From: Desulfurococcaceae archaeon
GTDB lineage: Archaea > Thermoproteota > Thermoprotei_A > Sulfolobales > Desulfurococcaceae
Length of the DNA stretch: 32,980 nucleotides
Reading direction: 5' to 3'
Assembly (NCBI GenBank): GCA_020833225.1
Contig: JAJHQS010000013.1
Span: 1 to 32,980 of the forward strand
Made by a program: the position numbers and the translations under genes
Shown: piece after piece, positions 7,523 through 15,452 of the stretch
Position numbering within the stretch: position 1 is the stretch's first letter
Layout of the letters: every line of letters starts with the position of its first letter
The notes under the pieces: model-generated
What the model was told of the DNA's origin: nothing
Database searches by the model: none
Seen by the model: the letters and a program-made list of their open reading frames with translations, nothing else

Positions 7523-8365
7523 GTGAGTACTTCTAGTGAGACCAGAGAGCTTAGTACAGGTCTTGTTATTGCTGGTGCATATGCTGATAAAGTTAGAAGA
7601 ACTATCTTTGCTCAACTAAGAGATCTAGTTAAACAAGATAAAGAGTTCGCAAGAGAAGCTGCAAGAGCATCTGCAGAGTTAAACATGGTCCTCTACAATA
7701 TACTAGTAGGAGAGTTAAAGATAGATAAAGGTGATGTTGTCCGTATTAGAGTTAACTATAGAGTAGAACCTGAGAAGAGGATTACATGGCTCTATAACAC
7801 ACTAAGAATAGAAGCTTTTAAGAGAATTCCTGATGAAAACGTAGAGAAAATAGTAAATAATATCATCTCAACGAGACTAGAACAAATATTAGAGAGATTT
7901 AGAGTAGCCCCTAGAGAAGCCGAAAAAGTAGTTAAAGAATTCGAAATATCAGAGGAAGAAGCTGAGAGAGTAATAAAACCACCACCTCCACCAACACCGC
8001 CAACACCAATCGAAATCACACCACCAGCGATCTCACCAACACAGATAGTGAGCGAAATAGCGTCCATAGATATTATTGGAGAAACAGCTGAAAGAGGATT
8101 TGTGGCAAAACTATGTAGAAGCGATGGATCAGTTCTAGGATTAGTATCACTAACACCTACAAGTGAAGGTGAAGTAGTAGTAGATGCCATAGTAGTGTAT
8201 ATGCAGAAAGCATACAGATATTTAGCGAGAACAAAGAAGTCAATAGAACTCCTCATAGAAGAACCCCAGAAAATCCTAGAAGACCTCTCTAAAACAACAC
8301 CCACAGAAATAAGTAGTAGTGAAGCTCAAAAACTCATAGAGGAGAAAATGAAAAGCTTAATTTAA
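7523..8365 (+). CDS. DUF2258-like protein with proline-rich linker
   Basis: 280 residues in two parts. The N-terminal domain (about 1-150) begins TRELSTGLVIAGAYADKVRRTIFAQLRD, which I associate with the archaeal DUF2258 family of abundant crenarchaeal proteins, some related to ThermoDBP single-stranded DNA-binding proteins. A proline/threonine linker (about 153-168) follows, then a C-terminal domain (about 175-280) with a beta-rich start and helical end. A nucleic-acid-binding role is family inference only. The start GTG 7523 has a near-perfect GAGGTGA (7511-7517) 5 nt upstream; the GTG at 7514 lies inside that motif. An AT-rich TATA-like element is at 7471-7482. The gene is monocistronic as far as can be seen. 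Confidence 0.65.
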   Translation: MSTSSETRELSTGLVIAGAYADKVRRTIFAQLRDLVKQDKEFAREAARASAELNMVLYNILVGELKIDKGDVVRIRVNYRVEPEKRITWLYNTLRIEAFKRIPDENVEKIVNNIISTRLEQILERFRVAPREAEKVVKEFEISEEEAERVIKPPPPPTPPTPIEITPPAISPTQIVSEIASIDIIGETAERGFVAKLCRSDGSVLGLVSLTPTSEGEVVVDAIVVYMQKAYRYLARTKKSIELLIEEPQKILEDLSKTTPTEISSSEAQKLIEEKMKSLI

Positions 8366-8433
8366 AGAAAGTAAGAATACTTTTTAATAAAAATTACTCT
8401 TCTAAACTCATCAACTAATATAAACTCTCTACT

Positions 8434-8512
8434 AGTGCTCGAACCGCCGCCCTCAAGAGCTGATAGGTTCACGCGACAGTGCTGCGCGTGTACATGTAGA
8501 GTGTCGAGGGGG
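8434..8512. ncRNA. GC-rich structured intergenic element, candidate non-coding RNA
   Basis: The 266-bp gap 8366-8631 has no gene, but about 80 bp in its middle are much richer in GC than the flanks. In AT-rich hyperthermophiles that is a mark of RNA genes. It contains a perfect hairpin CACGCG/CGCGTG (8471-8491, 9-nt loop) and an outer pair CTCGA (about 8438)/TCGAG (about 8503). Read on the minus strand, GTGAACC can pair with GGTT...CAC and GCTC-TTGA-GGGC can form a small hairpin. A palindromic TATA-like TTTATAAA lies at 8513-8520, so a minus-strand transcript starting near 8490 is possible. No C/D boxes and no fitting H/ACA architecture were found, and it does not fold as a tRNA. Confidence 0.4.
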
Positions 8513-8588
8513 TTTATAAACGCACTCTACAACCTTGAAATAACTCAATAAACCTTAATCAACTTTATCAATGAAAACAACCCCTACC

Positions 8589-8624
8589 CCCTATAACTCT
8601 TCCCTCTAGAATCGAATTATAGGG
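8589..8624. promoter_or_regulatory. Inverted repeat directly upstream of the Xer recombinase gene
   Basis: CCCTATAA (8589-8596) and TTATAGGG (8617-8624) form a perfect 8-bp inverted repeat with a 20-bp spacer, ending 7 bp before the TTG start of the recombinase gene. The right arm overlaps the likely TATA region. It may be an autoregulatory operator. The spacer is too long for a classical 28-bp Xer recombination site (two 11-bp arms, 6-bp centre), so a dif role is not claimed. Confidence 0.4.
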
Positions 8625-8631
8625 TTTTTAC

Positions 8632-9645
8632 TTGCCAAAATTAGATATTGGTGAAGCACCTGAAGGCATACTAGAACTTAGTAATGAGGAGATCATTAGA
8701 GAATTCGAATTAGCATTACAAGCTGCAGGTGCTTCTAAAGAGACTATTAGAGCATATATAGCTGCTATAAAAGATTTTCTATCATTTATTAATAATAAAC
8801 CACTACGCGAAGTCACATTGAGAGATGTAGTTAACTGGAGAAATACGAGGGCAAGAACAGGCTTCCCAGGTTCTAAAACCACTAATAGTGCTAAGTGGCA
8901 AGTAACACTACACTATTATAGTATACTATTAAGAAGATTTTTCCAATGGCTCGGTTTAAGATTAAGAGTTCCAGGTAGTAAGAGACTTACACCAAGAATA
9001 GATGTATTAAGCGACGAAGACTTAAGAAAACTACTAAATGTTGCTAAAAAACCACAAGATAAACTCATATTAACTCTACTAGTTTCAACAGGTCTTAGAA
9101 GTAGAGAGCTCTTAGAACTAAGAGTAGAAGATATAGACTTTAATAGTAGAGTTATCAAAGTAAGGTCGGCTAAGTATGGTAAAGAGAGACTTGTCACAGC
9201 GCCACAAGATGTCTTCGAGTCTTTAAGTGCATGGATAAAACTCCATGGACTTAAACCAGGAGACAAGATCTTCAAGATCTCTTACACAGGACTCTATAAG
9301 AAAATAAAGAGATTAGCTATTAGAGCAGGCATAGAGCCCAATAAGATAAGACCACACATATTACGCCACACGTTTGCAACACTCGCTATTAGGAGAGGTC
9401 TTAGTCTACCAAGCTTACAGAGACTACTAGGACACAGTGATATAAGAACAACTCAAGTATACTTACACTTAACTATAGATGACATTAAGAAAGAATATGA
9501 CGAGAAACTGAGAGGAGCACTCAGAGAAAACGTCAAAACCTGTACTAAGTGTAATAGGCAGGTACCAGTAGACGCACTATATTGCCCATATTGTGGTGCA
9601 AGCCTAGAGGAAGCACAATTAGAGAGAGCTGAGATCTCAGCTTAA
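8632..9645 (+). CDS. xerA: Xer/phage-integrase-type tyrosine recombinase with C-terminal zinc ribbon
   Basis: 337-residue tyrosine recombinase. The N-terminal SAM-like DNA-binding domain covers about 18-110 (EFELALQAAGASKETIRAYI). The catalytic domain covers about 122-295 with R156 (STGLRSRE), Lys at 181/184, H242 and R245 (PHILRHTF), H268 (LLGHSD) and nucleophile Y277 (TQVYLH), so all catalytic residues are present. The archaeal XerA role is resolution of chromosome dimers at dif. What is unusual is an added C-terminal zinc ribbon, CTKC...CPYC (C304, C307, C318, C321). The intact length, ordinary composition and lack of nearby tRNA attachment sites argue for a housekeeping XerA rather than an integrated element. 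TTG 8632 has AGGG 7 nt upstream. The gene stands alone. Confidence 0.9.
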   Translation: MPKLDIGEAPEGILELSNEEIIREFELALQAAGASKETIRAYIAAIKDFLSFINNKPLREVTLRDVVNWRNTRARTGFPGSKTTNSAKWQVTLHYYSILLRRFFQWLGLRLRVPGSKRLTPRIDVLSDEDLRKLLNVAKKPQDKLILTLLVSTGLRSRELLELRVEDIDFNSRVIKVRSAKYGKERLVTAPQDVFESLSAWIKLHGLKPGDKIFKISYTGLYKKIKRLAIRAGIEPNKIRPHILRHTFATLAIRRGLSLPSLQRLLGHSDIRTTQVYLHLTIDDIKKEYDEKLRGALRENVKTCTKCNRQVPVDALYCPYCGASLEEAQLERAEISA

Positions 9646-9662
9646 TGTCCTAAGGTAATAAC

Positions 9663-10127
9663 CTAGGACTCTACATCTACTAGTCTTCCAATTACAACTC
9701 TAGGTATTTGTGCATACTCTGGGTTCTTAGACCTATAAGTATTAATCAAATACTCTCCATCAGGAACAGGATATTCATCTCTATAGTCTTTAATATACTC
9801 TAATAGCTTACTATTTAGAGTAACTATGTATAGTGGATTTACAGGAATACTCCACTTCTCGCCAGAGTATTTTATACGCAAAAGCTCCTTCACGAAGAGA
9901 GAGTCATCACTATAAGAATTACTTAAAACAGCTCTATAATACTGCGTTATGTAGTGTGCAACAATATACGCTTCTAGCTCATTATCACGCATAGCTTTAA
10001 ATACAGCTAGCTCGCTGTGATCTTCAAGCACCACGTGAGGGCCGAGTTCAATTCTAAATCCAAGTTCAATCAACCTTTTAATGAAGAGATCTAGGTTCTT
10101 TACATCGCGAAATTCAATAACTTTCAA
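9663..10127 (-). CDS. Hypothetical protein
   Basis: Not recognised. A 154-residue soluble protein with an N-terminal ferredoxin-like pattern (MKVIEFRDVKNLDLFIKRLIELGFRI). A helical central part containing ELEAYIVAHYITQYYRAVL and a tyrosine-rich C-terminal third (SKLLEYIKDYRDEYPVPDGEYLINTYRS) follow. No known motif is visible. TTG 10127 has a GAGGT motif about 6 nt upstream. It is convergent with xerA (17 bp between the stops) and divergent from the M28-like gene, so it is a single-gene unit. Confidence 0.65.
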   Translation of the reverse strand: MKVIEFRDVKNLDLFIKRLIELGFRIELGPHVVLEDHSELAVFKAMRDNELEAYIVAHYITQYYRAVLSNSYSDDSLFVKELLRIKYSGEKWSIPVNPLYIVTLNSKLLEYIKDYRDEYPVPDGEYLINTYRSKNPEYAQIPRVVIGRLVDVES

Positions 10128-10179
10128 ATCGCATACCTCACTATTTACACTTTTCTAATGGTGACTAATATTTCTACCC

Positions 10180-11799
10180 ATGTCACCTCTACTATCTCTG
10201 GGAGGAGTTTACGTGGAGAGTATATTACCTGGTAGTATTGAAGAACACAAAGTTATTAGTCAATTAACCACTAATCTAAAATCCATCGTAGACTGGGTTA
10301 AATCTATTGAAATTCCAGTTTACACTTGGAGTAGTGAGTGTAATATTGAGTGTAATAATGAGAGCTACGAATGTATAGCCCTACCATATAGTCCTCCAAT
10401 AGTAATTGAAATTAACCCTACAACTGTAAAACACATATGGGATTTAAGAGAGCTTAAAAAATCCTTGAATGGTCATGTAATCCTCACAAAATACCCTGAA
10501 AATCACGCAGAGTTGAAGTGGTCATACTATATTCTCAGTAATAGTAACATTGAACTATTAGTTTTCTATACTAATAGAGACTTTATAAAAGCAGATGTAG
10601 TGCTTGGAACACCGGGTTTCACATTTAACCCCTCCACATCACCCAAGATCCCTGCAATATGTGTAAGTAACACAGTCGCAGATTTAATTACTAAAAGGAG
10701 GGTTGTTTTAAGAGTAAAGTCTCAGATTAATAGCGGTATAGCACGCATCGTCCTCGCTGGTATTAATGGACGTGGTGAAAGAGAAGTACACATAGTTAGT
10801 CACCATGACAGTATAATTGGGGGATTTGAGAAGACATCTTCAAGTCTACTTGTAGATTTATCTAGATCTATCAGAGGCTGGAACTCAGCACCCAACTTAG
10901 TATTGATCTCGAGTAGTGCTAGAGATATTGGAGATAGACAATTCACAGAGTACCATTATATGTGGGGTCTGAGATATCTGTTAGAGTTACTTGAGAAGAA
11001 AGGGTTACTTAGTAGAGTTCAAAGTGCACTCGCGATAGGACCTGTATATGACACTACTCGTGTAAAGGTAATTATACATCCACTTCTAAGGCAACTCATA
11101 CTAGGTGATAATAGTAGCCTTGGTATTGAAGTAGATCTAGACTTTAATCACGCGTTATTTGAAAGCTATATATACGCGCTTAAAGGAATACCAGCTCTCA
11201 CAATAACTACACTACCACATACGTGGTGGTGTCATAACTCTACACTAAACTGCATGCTTAGAACTAAAAGTACTCAGCTCATAGAGTTCACTGTTAAGTT
11301 ACTTAGAAGACTATTAGAATATGAATACCCTGCGCGAATTCGCGAATTAGACAACCATGTTATCAAGTCTCTAGGTGAGGTTAGAGTAGAAATACGTGCG
11401 CTTATTTCAAGAATAAGGAGTCTTAGTAGAGTGTTTAATGCAGAAAAATACTTGGGTGAAGTTACAAAATTAAGCTATGGATTATTCTATGTAATGTGTA
11501 GTGAGCCTTTTACAACTATAATTGAATCAGATATGCTAGTAGAGCTCTCACAGAGATCTATTTTGACACTACAACGCTTAGTAAATGAGTGTAAAGGCGA
11601 CCTGCTGATAGGAAATAGTAATTGGTATGTTTTAGCGCGAAGTAAACCAGAATTTCTAAAAGAGGTCTTTTTAGATGCATATATTGAGAAAACTGTTAAA
11701 AACAGAAATAATCTTATAGATAGTAGTATTAGTGAGTTTATATGTAGAGAGGTTCTTAAGGGCTTAAGACATGGCGTGGAAGAGCATAGGGATAAATAA
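10180..11799 (+). CDS. M28-peptidase-like protein, probably lacking a complete metal site
   Basis: 539 residues. Residues about 60-180 resemble a protease-associated domain. Residues about 183-400 resemble the M28 aminopeptidase core: REVHIVSHHDSIIGG at 202-215 corresponds to the family's H-x-D strand, and VLISSSARDIGDRQFTEYHY at 241-260 to the strand that normally carries the catalytic Glu pair. The usual DN(A/S)SG bridging aspartate is replaced (GFEKTSS) and the EE pair reads ARD, so the protein is probably not a classical di-zinc peptidase. The last 130 residues are helical and unassigned. No signal peptide is seen. Its 3' end overlaps the prolyl-tRNA synthetase start by 29 bp, so the two are very likely cotranscribed and translationally coupled. 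Confidence 0.55.
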   Translation: MSPLLSLGGVYVESILPGSIEEHKVISQLTTNLKSIVDWVKSIEIPVYTWSSECNIECNNESYECIALPYSPPIVIEINPTTVKHIWDLRELKKSLNGHVILTKYPENHAELKWSYYILSNSNIELLVFYTNRDFIKADVVLGTPGFTFNPSTSPKIPAICVSNTVADLITKRRVVLRVKSQINSGIARIVLAGINGRGEREVHIVSHHDSIIGGFEKTSSSLLVDLSRSIRGWNSAPNLVLISSSARDIGDRQFTEYHYMWGLRYLLELLEKKGLLSRVQSALAIGPVYDTTRVKVIIHPLLRQLILGDNSSLGIEVDLDFNHALFESYIYALKGIPALTITTLPHTWWCHNSTLNCMLRTKSTQLIEFTVKLLRRLLEYEYPARIRELDNHVIKSLGEVRVEIRALISRIRSLSRVFNAEKYLGEVTKLSYGLFYVMCSEPFTTIIESDMLVELSQRSILTLQRLVNECKGDLLIGNSNWYVLARSKPEFLKEVFLDAYIEKTVKNRNNLIDSSISEFICREVLKGLRHGVEEHRDK

Positions 11800-13207
11800 A
11801 TATGAGAATTTTAGCGAATGGTATCACGAGATTTTAAGAGAAGCTGATATAGTTGATATAAGATACCCTGTGAAAGGTATGATCGTTTGGAGGCCTTATG
11901 GGCTTAAAGCTCTTAGATTAGTTCAAAAAATACTCACAGACCTTCTAGATAAAACTGGGCATGAAGAGGCATATTTCCCCACGCTAATACCTGAATCAGT
12001 GTTCTCCAGAGAGAAAGACTTCTTAGCTGGTTTTGGAGGCGAAAGCTTTGTTGTTGAGGGAACTGGAACTAGGAGGTTTAATGAGAGGTTTTATCTTAGA
12101 CCTACAAGTGAGACAGTAATGTATTATATGTGGTCTATGTGGATTAAGGGGCGCAAAGACCTTCCACTCAAAATGTACCAGGTTGTTAATATTTTTAGAT
12201 ATGAGACTAAAATGACACATCCATTATTAAGAGTTAGAGAGATCATGGGGTTTATTGAAGCACACACAGCTCACGCTACGAGAGAAGAAGCTGAAAAGCA
12301 AATTATAGAGGGTATTCAAGTGTATAAAGAATTCTTTGATAGACTACAATTACCATATTTCATAGTTAAAACACCACCATGGGATACGTTTGCAGGAGCT
12401 GAATACAACTACGACTTTATCACTGTAATGCCTGATGGTAAAGGACTCGAACTCGGCAGTGTAATAAATCTCGGACAGAAATTCGCTAAAGCTTTTGATA
12501 TAAAATACATGGATACAGATGGCTCAGTTAAATACGTATATCAAACATGCTATGGTGTTAGTGAGAGAGTTCTCGGAGCTGTAATAGCGATACATGGTGA
12601 TGACAAAGGACTCTTCTTTCCTCCCGAAGTAGCCCCAATACAAGTAGTTATAGTGCCAATTGCTAGGCGAGAAGAAAGCGATATTGTAGAATATGCTGAA
12701 CGCGTTAAGAACTTCTTAGAGAATCAGGGGGTGAGAGTATATCTCGATAAAGACCCTGAGCATACTCCAGGCTGGAAATATTATTATTGGGAAATGAAGG
12801 GCGTACCTACGAGATTAGAAATTGGTAGAAGAGAGCTTGAAACAAATACTGTTACAATTGCGAGGAGAGATAATGCACCTAAAGTCACAGTTAAAGTAGA
12901 GGACATATTAAGCGAGCTTAAGACCATATGGGCTGATCTAAACAAATTCCTCAGATCTAACGCACTAGAACACTTGAAGAAAATGACTATGTTTACTGAG
13001 AAATGTGAACCAGTGGAGTTTAAAGGGCTTATAATAACTCCATGGGATGGGTCTAGGAGGGAAGCTGAGTTATTAGAGAAGAACTTCGGTAAAGGAGTTC
13101 TCGGAGAGATCACCGAGTCTCCAATACAATTACCACAACCATCACAATACACTACATGTAGTGGTGTGAGAGCAGATAGATATGCTCTACTGGGAGTTAC
13201 ATATTAA
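11771..13207 (+). CDS. proS: Prolyl-tRNA synthetase
   Basis: 478-residue class II aminoacyl-tRNA synthetase that charges tRNA-Pro. It is of the archaeal/eukaryotic type, without the bacterial editing insertion. It begins with WYHEILREADIVDIRYPVKGMIVWRPYG. Motif 1 is in the region of GHEEAYFPTLIPES, and motif 2 is NIFRYETKMTHPLLRVREIMGF. TCYGVSERVLGAVI and HGDDKGLFFPPEVAP are typical of the proline-binding and motif 3 region. The anticodon-binding domain follows from about residue 285 (IQVVIVPI), and a C-terminal domain ends in GVTY with cysteines at CEPVEF and TTCSG. ATG 11771 gives the standard family N-terminus and lies within the end of the preceding gene. Confidence 0.97.
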   Translation: MAWKSIGINKYENFSEWYHEILREADIVDIRYPVKGMIVWRPYGLKALRLVQKILTDLLDKTGHEEAYFPTLIPESVFSREKDFLAGFGGESFVVEGTGTRRFNERFYLRPTSETVMYYMWSMWIKGRKDLPLKMYQVVNIFRYETKMTHPLLRVREIMGFIEAHTAHATREEAEKQIIEGIQVYKEFFDRLQLPYFIVKTPPWDTFAGAEYNYDFITVMPDGKGLELGSVINLGQKFAKAFDIKYMDTDGSVKYVYQTCYGVSERVLGAVIAIHGDDKGLFFPPEVAPIQVVIVPIARREESDIVEYAERVKNFLENQGVRVYLDKDPEHTPGWKYYYWEMKGVPTRLEIGRRELETNTVTIARRDNAPKVTVKVEDILSELKTIWADLNKFLRSNALEHLKKMTMFTEKCEPVEFKGLIITPWDGSRREAELLEKNFGKGVLGEITESPIQLPQPSQYTTCSGVRADRYALLGVTY

Positions 13208-13300
13208 CTAAAATTATTAAGTATTTTAGGCTAGTAGTTGCATAAAGTATAAAAGGATTTTGTTAATTTACTATGAACTGCTGGATTTAGGTGCATCTAT

Positions 13301-13546
13301 ATGAGTGAGTATATTAAACAACTCAAAATACAAATAGCGTCAAAGGTGACAGGAGTTAGATTTCAAGATCGCTCTCCACTAGAGATCAGCTTGTTTAAAG
13401 AAGGCTTCCCTGAAATAAGAATTAGAGATGAGAGAGACTACGTCATAGTGAGTATAGAGGGTAACCAGTACAAATATGATAAATGGTATACTAAACCAGA
13501 ACATCTTGCTGAAATGGTTAAGGTCTATTATGCTAGGAAGAGCTAA
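13301..13546 (+). CDS. Small hypothetical protein
   Basis: Not recognised. 81 residues, mixed alpha/beta: one helix (SEYIKQLKIQIASKV), three short strands (EIRIRDERDYVIVSIEGNQYKYDKWY) and a final helix (PEHLAEMVKVYYARKS). No metal or catalytic motif. The start is well supported: GGTG lies 7 nt before ATG 13301, and a TATA-like AGTATAAAAGG lies near 13247-13257. It is convergent with the Dph6 gene (14 bp between ends). Confidence 0.65.
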   Translation: MSEYIKQLKIQIASKVTGVRFQDRSPLEISLFKEGFPEIRIRDERDYVIVSIEGNQYKYDKWYTKPEHLAEMVKVYYARKS

Positions 13547-13560
13547 AGGTCTTTGGAAGC

Positions 13561-14247
13561 TCAATATTTTTCAACAAGACCACACTTTGAAATAACAAAG
13601 TAGCCTTCATATTCTGAAACAACTACAGATCTCCCCTTCACAGCCACCCTATATTTAAATAGCGGAGCATTTACAACAAAAGTCTCAGCATCTCCACCTT
13701 CAAATGATAAGTTAAAACCATATTTTACCGCGAGTGATTTAAGTCTCACTACATCACTATAATCTAATACTTTACCAAGGAGACTTAGAGGTATTCCCAT
13801 AGAGGTAATAGATATTAACATGAACTCTACACCATACTCAAGGAGCTTCTCTAAGTAGTCCTCTTCAGAAATACCCCATAGTGGATTGTAAAGCTCAAGT
13901 CCAACTGTATTAGCGATCTCTCTAAACACTCTCTCTTGAAATCTGCTTTTAACAGCACCAGTCACGAGCACTTCAACTTTATACTTTTCTCTAACACGTT
14001 TAAGAACATTAATTAAAGCGTATTTCTCAGCACTTTCACTATAAACACCAATAGTTTCTAAAGGCAATCTAAGTGCATAAGCTTGACACTTAACACCCTC
14101 AAAAAATGGCTTATGATAGAGTGGTGAGTAATTGTAATGTGGAATAATAGATACGAGTACACAGACATCTAAACCAGCTTCAACAGCTCTATGTAGTGCA
14201 AAAGTAGAATCTTTACCCCCCGTGAAGAGAACAGCTGTCTTAGCCAA
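13561..14247 (-). CDS. dph6: Diphthine-ammonia ligase (Dph6-type ATP-pyrophosphatase)
   Basis: About 228 residues of the MJ0570/Dph6 family. A PP-loop (TGGKDSTFA) lies at residues about 9-17. The family hallmarks GAVKSRFQERVFREIANTVGLELYNPLWG and the C-terminal FEGGDAETFVV are both visible. The enzyme amidates diphthine on elongation factor 2 in the last step of diphthamide synthesis, using ATP and ammonium. The frame is open to ATG 14289, but GGTG (14257-14254) is followed 6 nt later by TTG 14247, and a TATA-like TTATAAT lies about 20 bp before it. MAKTAVLFTGGKDS is also the normal family N-terminus. So 14247 is preferred. It shares a short divergent promoter region with the MBL-fold gene. 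Confidence 0.9.
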   Translation of the reverse strand: MAKTAVLFTGGKDSTFALHRAVEAGLDVCVLVSIIPHYNYSPLYHKPFFEGVKCQAYALRLPLETIGVYSESAEKYALINVLKRVREKYKVEVLVTGAVKSRFQERVFREIANTVGLELYNPLWGISEEDYLEKLLEYGVEFMLISITSMGIPLSLLGKVLDYSDVVRLKSLAVKYGFNLSFEGGDAETFVVNAPLFKYRVAVKGRSVVVSEYEGYFVISKCGLVEKY

Positions 14248-14364
14248 ATTAAACACCACAGTTAAACTCTCATTATAATTCTTAAACAACTACTCACTCT
14301 TAACAAATAATAAATACCTTAACCCTAATTTCTACAACATGTGTGAATTAACTGGGCTTTTAAC

Positions 14365-15063
14365 ATGAAAATTACTGTTATTTCTGATGATAAGGTATTG
14401 AGGAAAGATCTAATTGCAAAACACTCACTCTCAGTCCTGGTACAACACGAATTCACCTACGTGCTCTTCGATATGGGTGTAGATGAAAGAGTTTTAGAAC
14501 ACAATGCAAGAGTACTTGAAGTACCCCTTGATCTAGTAGACTACGTAATAGTCTCACACGAACACACACCACACTATGGTGGTTACAAGTATATTTCTCA
14601 AGAAGCACCATTTACAGACGTGTATATTCCATATGGTTCAATGGAGTCGCTAGGTAGACTACTACTCGCAAGTGGACTTAAACCACGCGAAGTAGTTAAG
14701 TGGACTAGTATTGAGAAAGATGTTTATTTAGCAACACCATACTATGGTCCTCCCTATGAGCAATTCTTAGTAATTAGACATGAAGGAGGACTAGTAGTGT
14801 TCTCTGGGTGTCTACATCCAGGTGTAGAGGTAATTAGAGATATCGTGAACAAGGCACAGAGCAAAATATACGCTGTTATAGGTGGTTTTCACCTCAAGAA
14901 CGCCCCTCTAGAAGTAGTAGAGGGCGCTATAAGCACTTTAAGAGAATTAAAACCCGAATTAATAATTCCACTACACTGTAGTGGAGAAGCCTTTGTAGAT
15001 AAGCTTGAGAAAATAGGGCTCTACGTTATTACTGGTGGTGCAGGACTAGTTTTAGAGATCTAG
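14365..15063 (+). CDS. MBL-fold metallohydrolase-like protein with altered metal motif
   Basis: 232-residue metallo-beta-lactamase-fold protein, closest in look to the MJ0296-type group (proposed methanopterin-pathway enzymes). The first metal motif is HEHTPH (H65, H67, H70), where the usual HxHxDH aspartate is Pro69. The remaining ligands look intact: GCLHPG (H151), GGFHL (H176) and LHCSG (H204). Losing the Asp removes a usual ligand of the second metal, so the protein may bind one metal or act differently. The biochemical substrate is unknown. It starts at ATG 14365 with a short leader. It is convergent with the gene at 15070. Confidence 0.75.
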   Translation: MKITVISDDKVLRKDLIAKHSLSVLVQHEFTYVLFDMGVDERVLEHNARVLEVPLDLVDYVIVSHEHTPHYGGYKYISQEAPFTDVYIPYGSMESLGRLLLASGLKPREVVKWTSIEKDVYLATPYYGPPYEQFLVIRHEGGLVVFSGCLHPGVEVIRDIVNKAQSKIYAVIGGFHLKNAPLEVVEGAISTLRELKPELIIPLHCSGEAFVDKLEKIGLYVITGGAGLVLEI

Positions 15064-15069
15064 CGATTA

Positions 15070-15444
15070 TTACAGAATCTCTTGAATTTCTTGAAGATTT
15101 TTAGAGTCAACTATTTTTATCAATTTGAATTCGAAGATGTTTTCACCACTAGTAGAGTAGTATATGGCGTAGAGTACTGGTTTCTCTTCACTTTCTCCAT
15201 ATATTCCTACAACCACTAGATCTTTGCAGCCCGGATCTGTAGGATAGAGTTTACAGCCATAGTCTCTGAGAACAGAGGCTTCAAGGCCTAATGGCTCGAG
15301 AACACTATTTAATATTATAGGTAATCTCTCCTCAAGCAGGTCTCTTACAAGATCTATTAGTTCTCTAAAAGCCCAGCCACTACCACCCTCAACTAGTAGG
15401 TGTAATGTTAAAATACGCTTTAAGCTCTTCACGTCAATACTCAT
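15070..15444 (-). CDS. Hypothetical protein coupled to Nudix hydrolase
   Basis: Not recognised. About 124 residues. The N-terminal helical part is SIDVKSLKRILTLHLLVEGGSGWAFRELIDLV. A Cys pair (GCKLYPTDPGC) precedes a beta-rich half ending in EFKLIKIVD. The ribosome-binding motif GAGGTGA contains the TGA stop of the upstream Nudix gene (15455-15453) and is followed 8 nt later by ATG 15444. That gives tight translational coupling. GTG 15456 lies inside the same motif and is less likely. A function in nucleotide-sugar or ADP-ribose turnover would be inference from this coupling only. Confidence 0.65.
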   Translation of the reverse strand: MSIDVKSLKRILTLHLLVEGGSGWAFRELIDLVRDLLEERLPIILNSVLEPLGLEASVLRDYGCKLYPTDPGCKDLVVVGIYGESEEKPVLYAIYYSTSGENIFEFKLIKIVDSKNLQEIQEIL

Positions 15445-15452
15445 AGTGTTAG

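Noticed and set aside
8434-8512. Possible tRNA or H/ACA RNA in the GC-rich island (GGTTCGAGC on the minus strand looks like a T-loop)
   Set aside because: No complementary T-stem or acceptor, and no ACA at the right distance from a pocketed stem.
8632-9645. Integrated element with its own integrase
   Set aside because: No attachment-site duplication, no split tRNA, no virus-like genes nearby, and the gene looks like housekeeping XerA.
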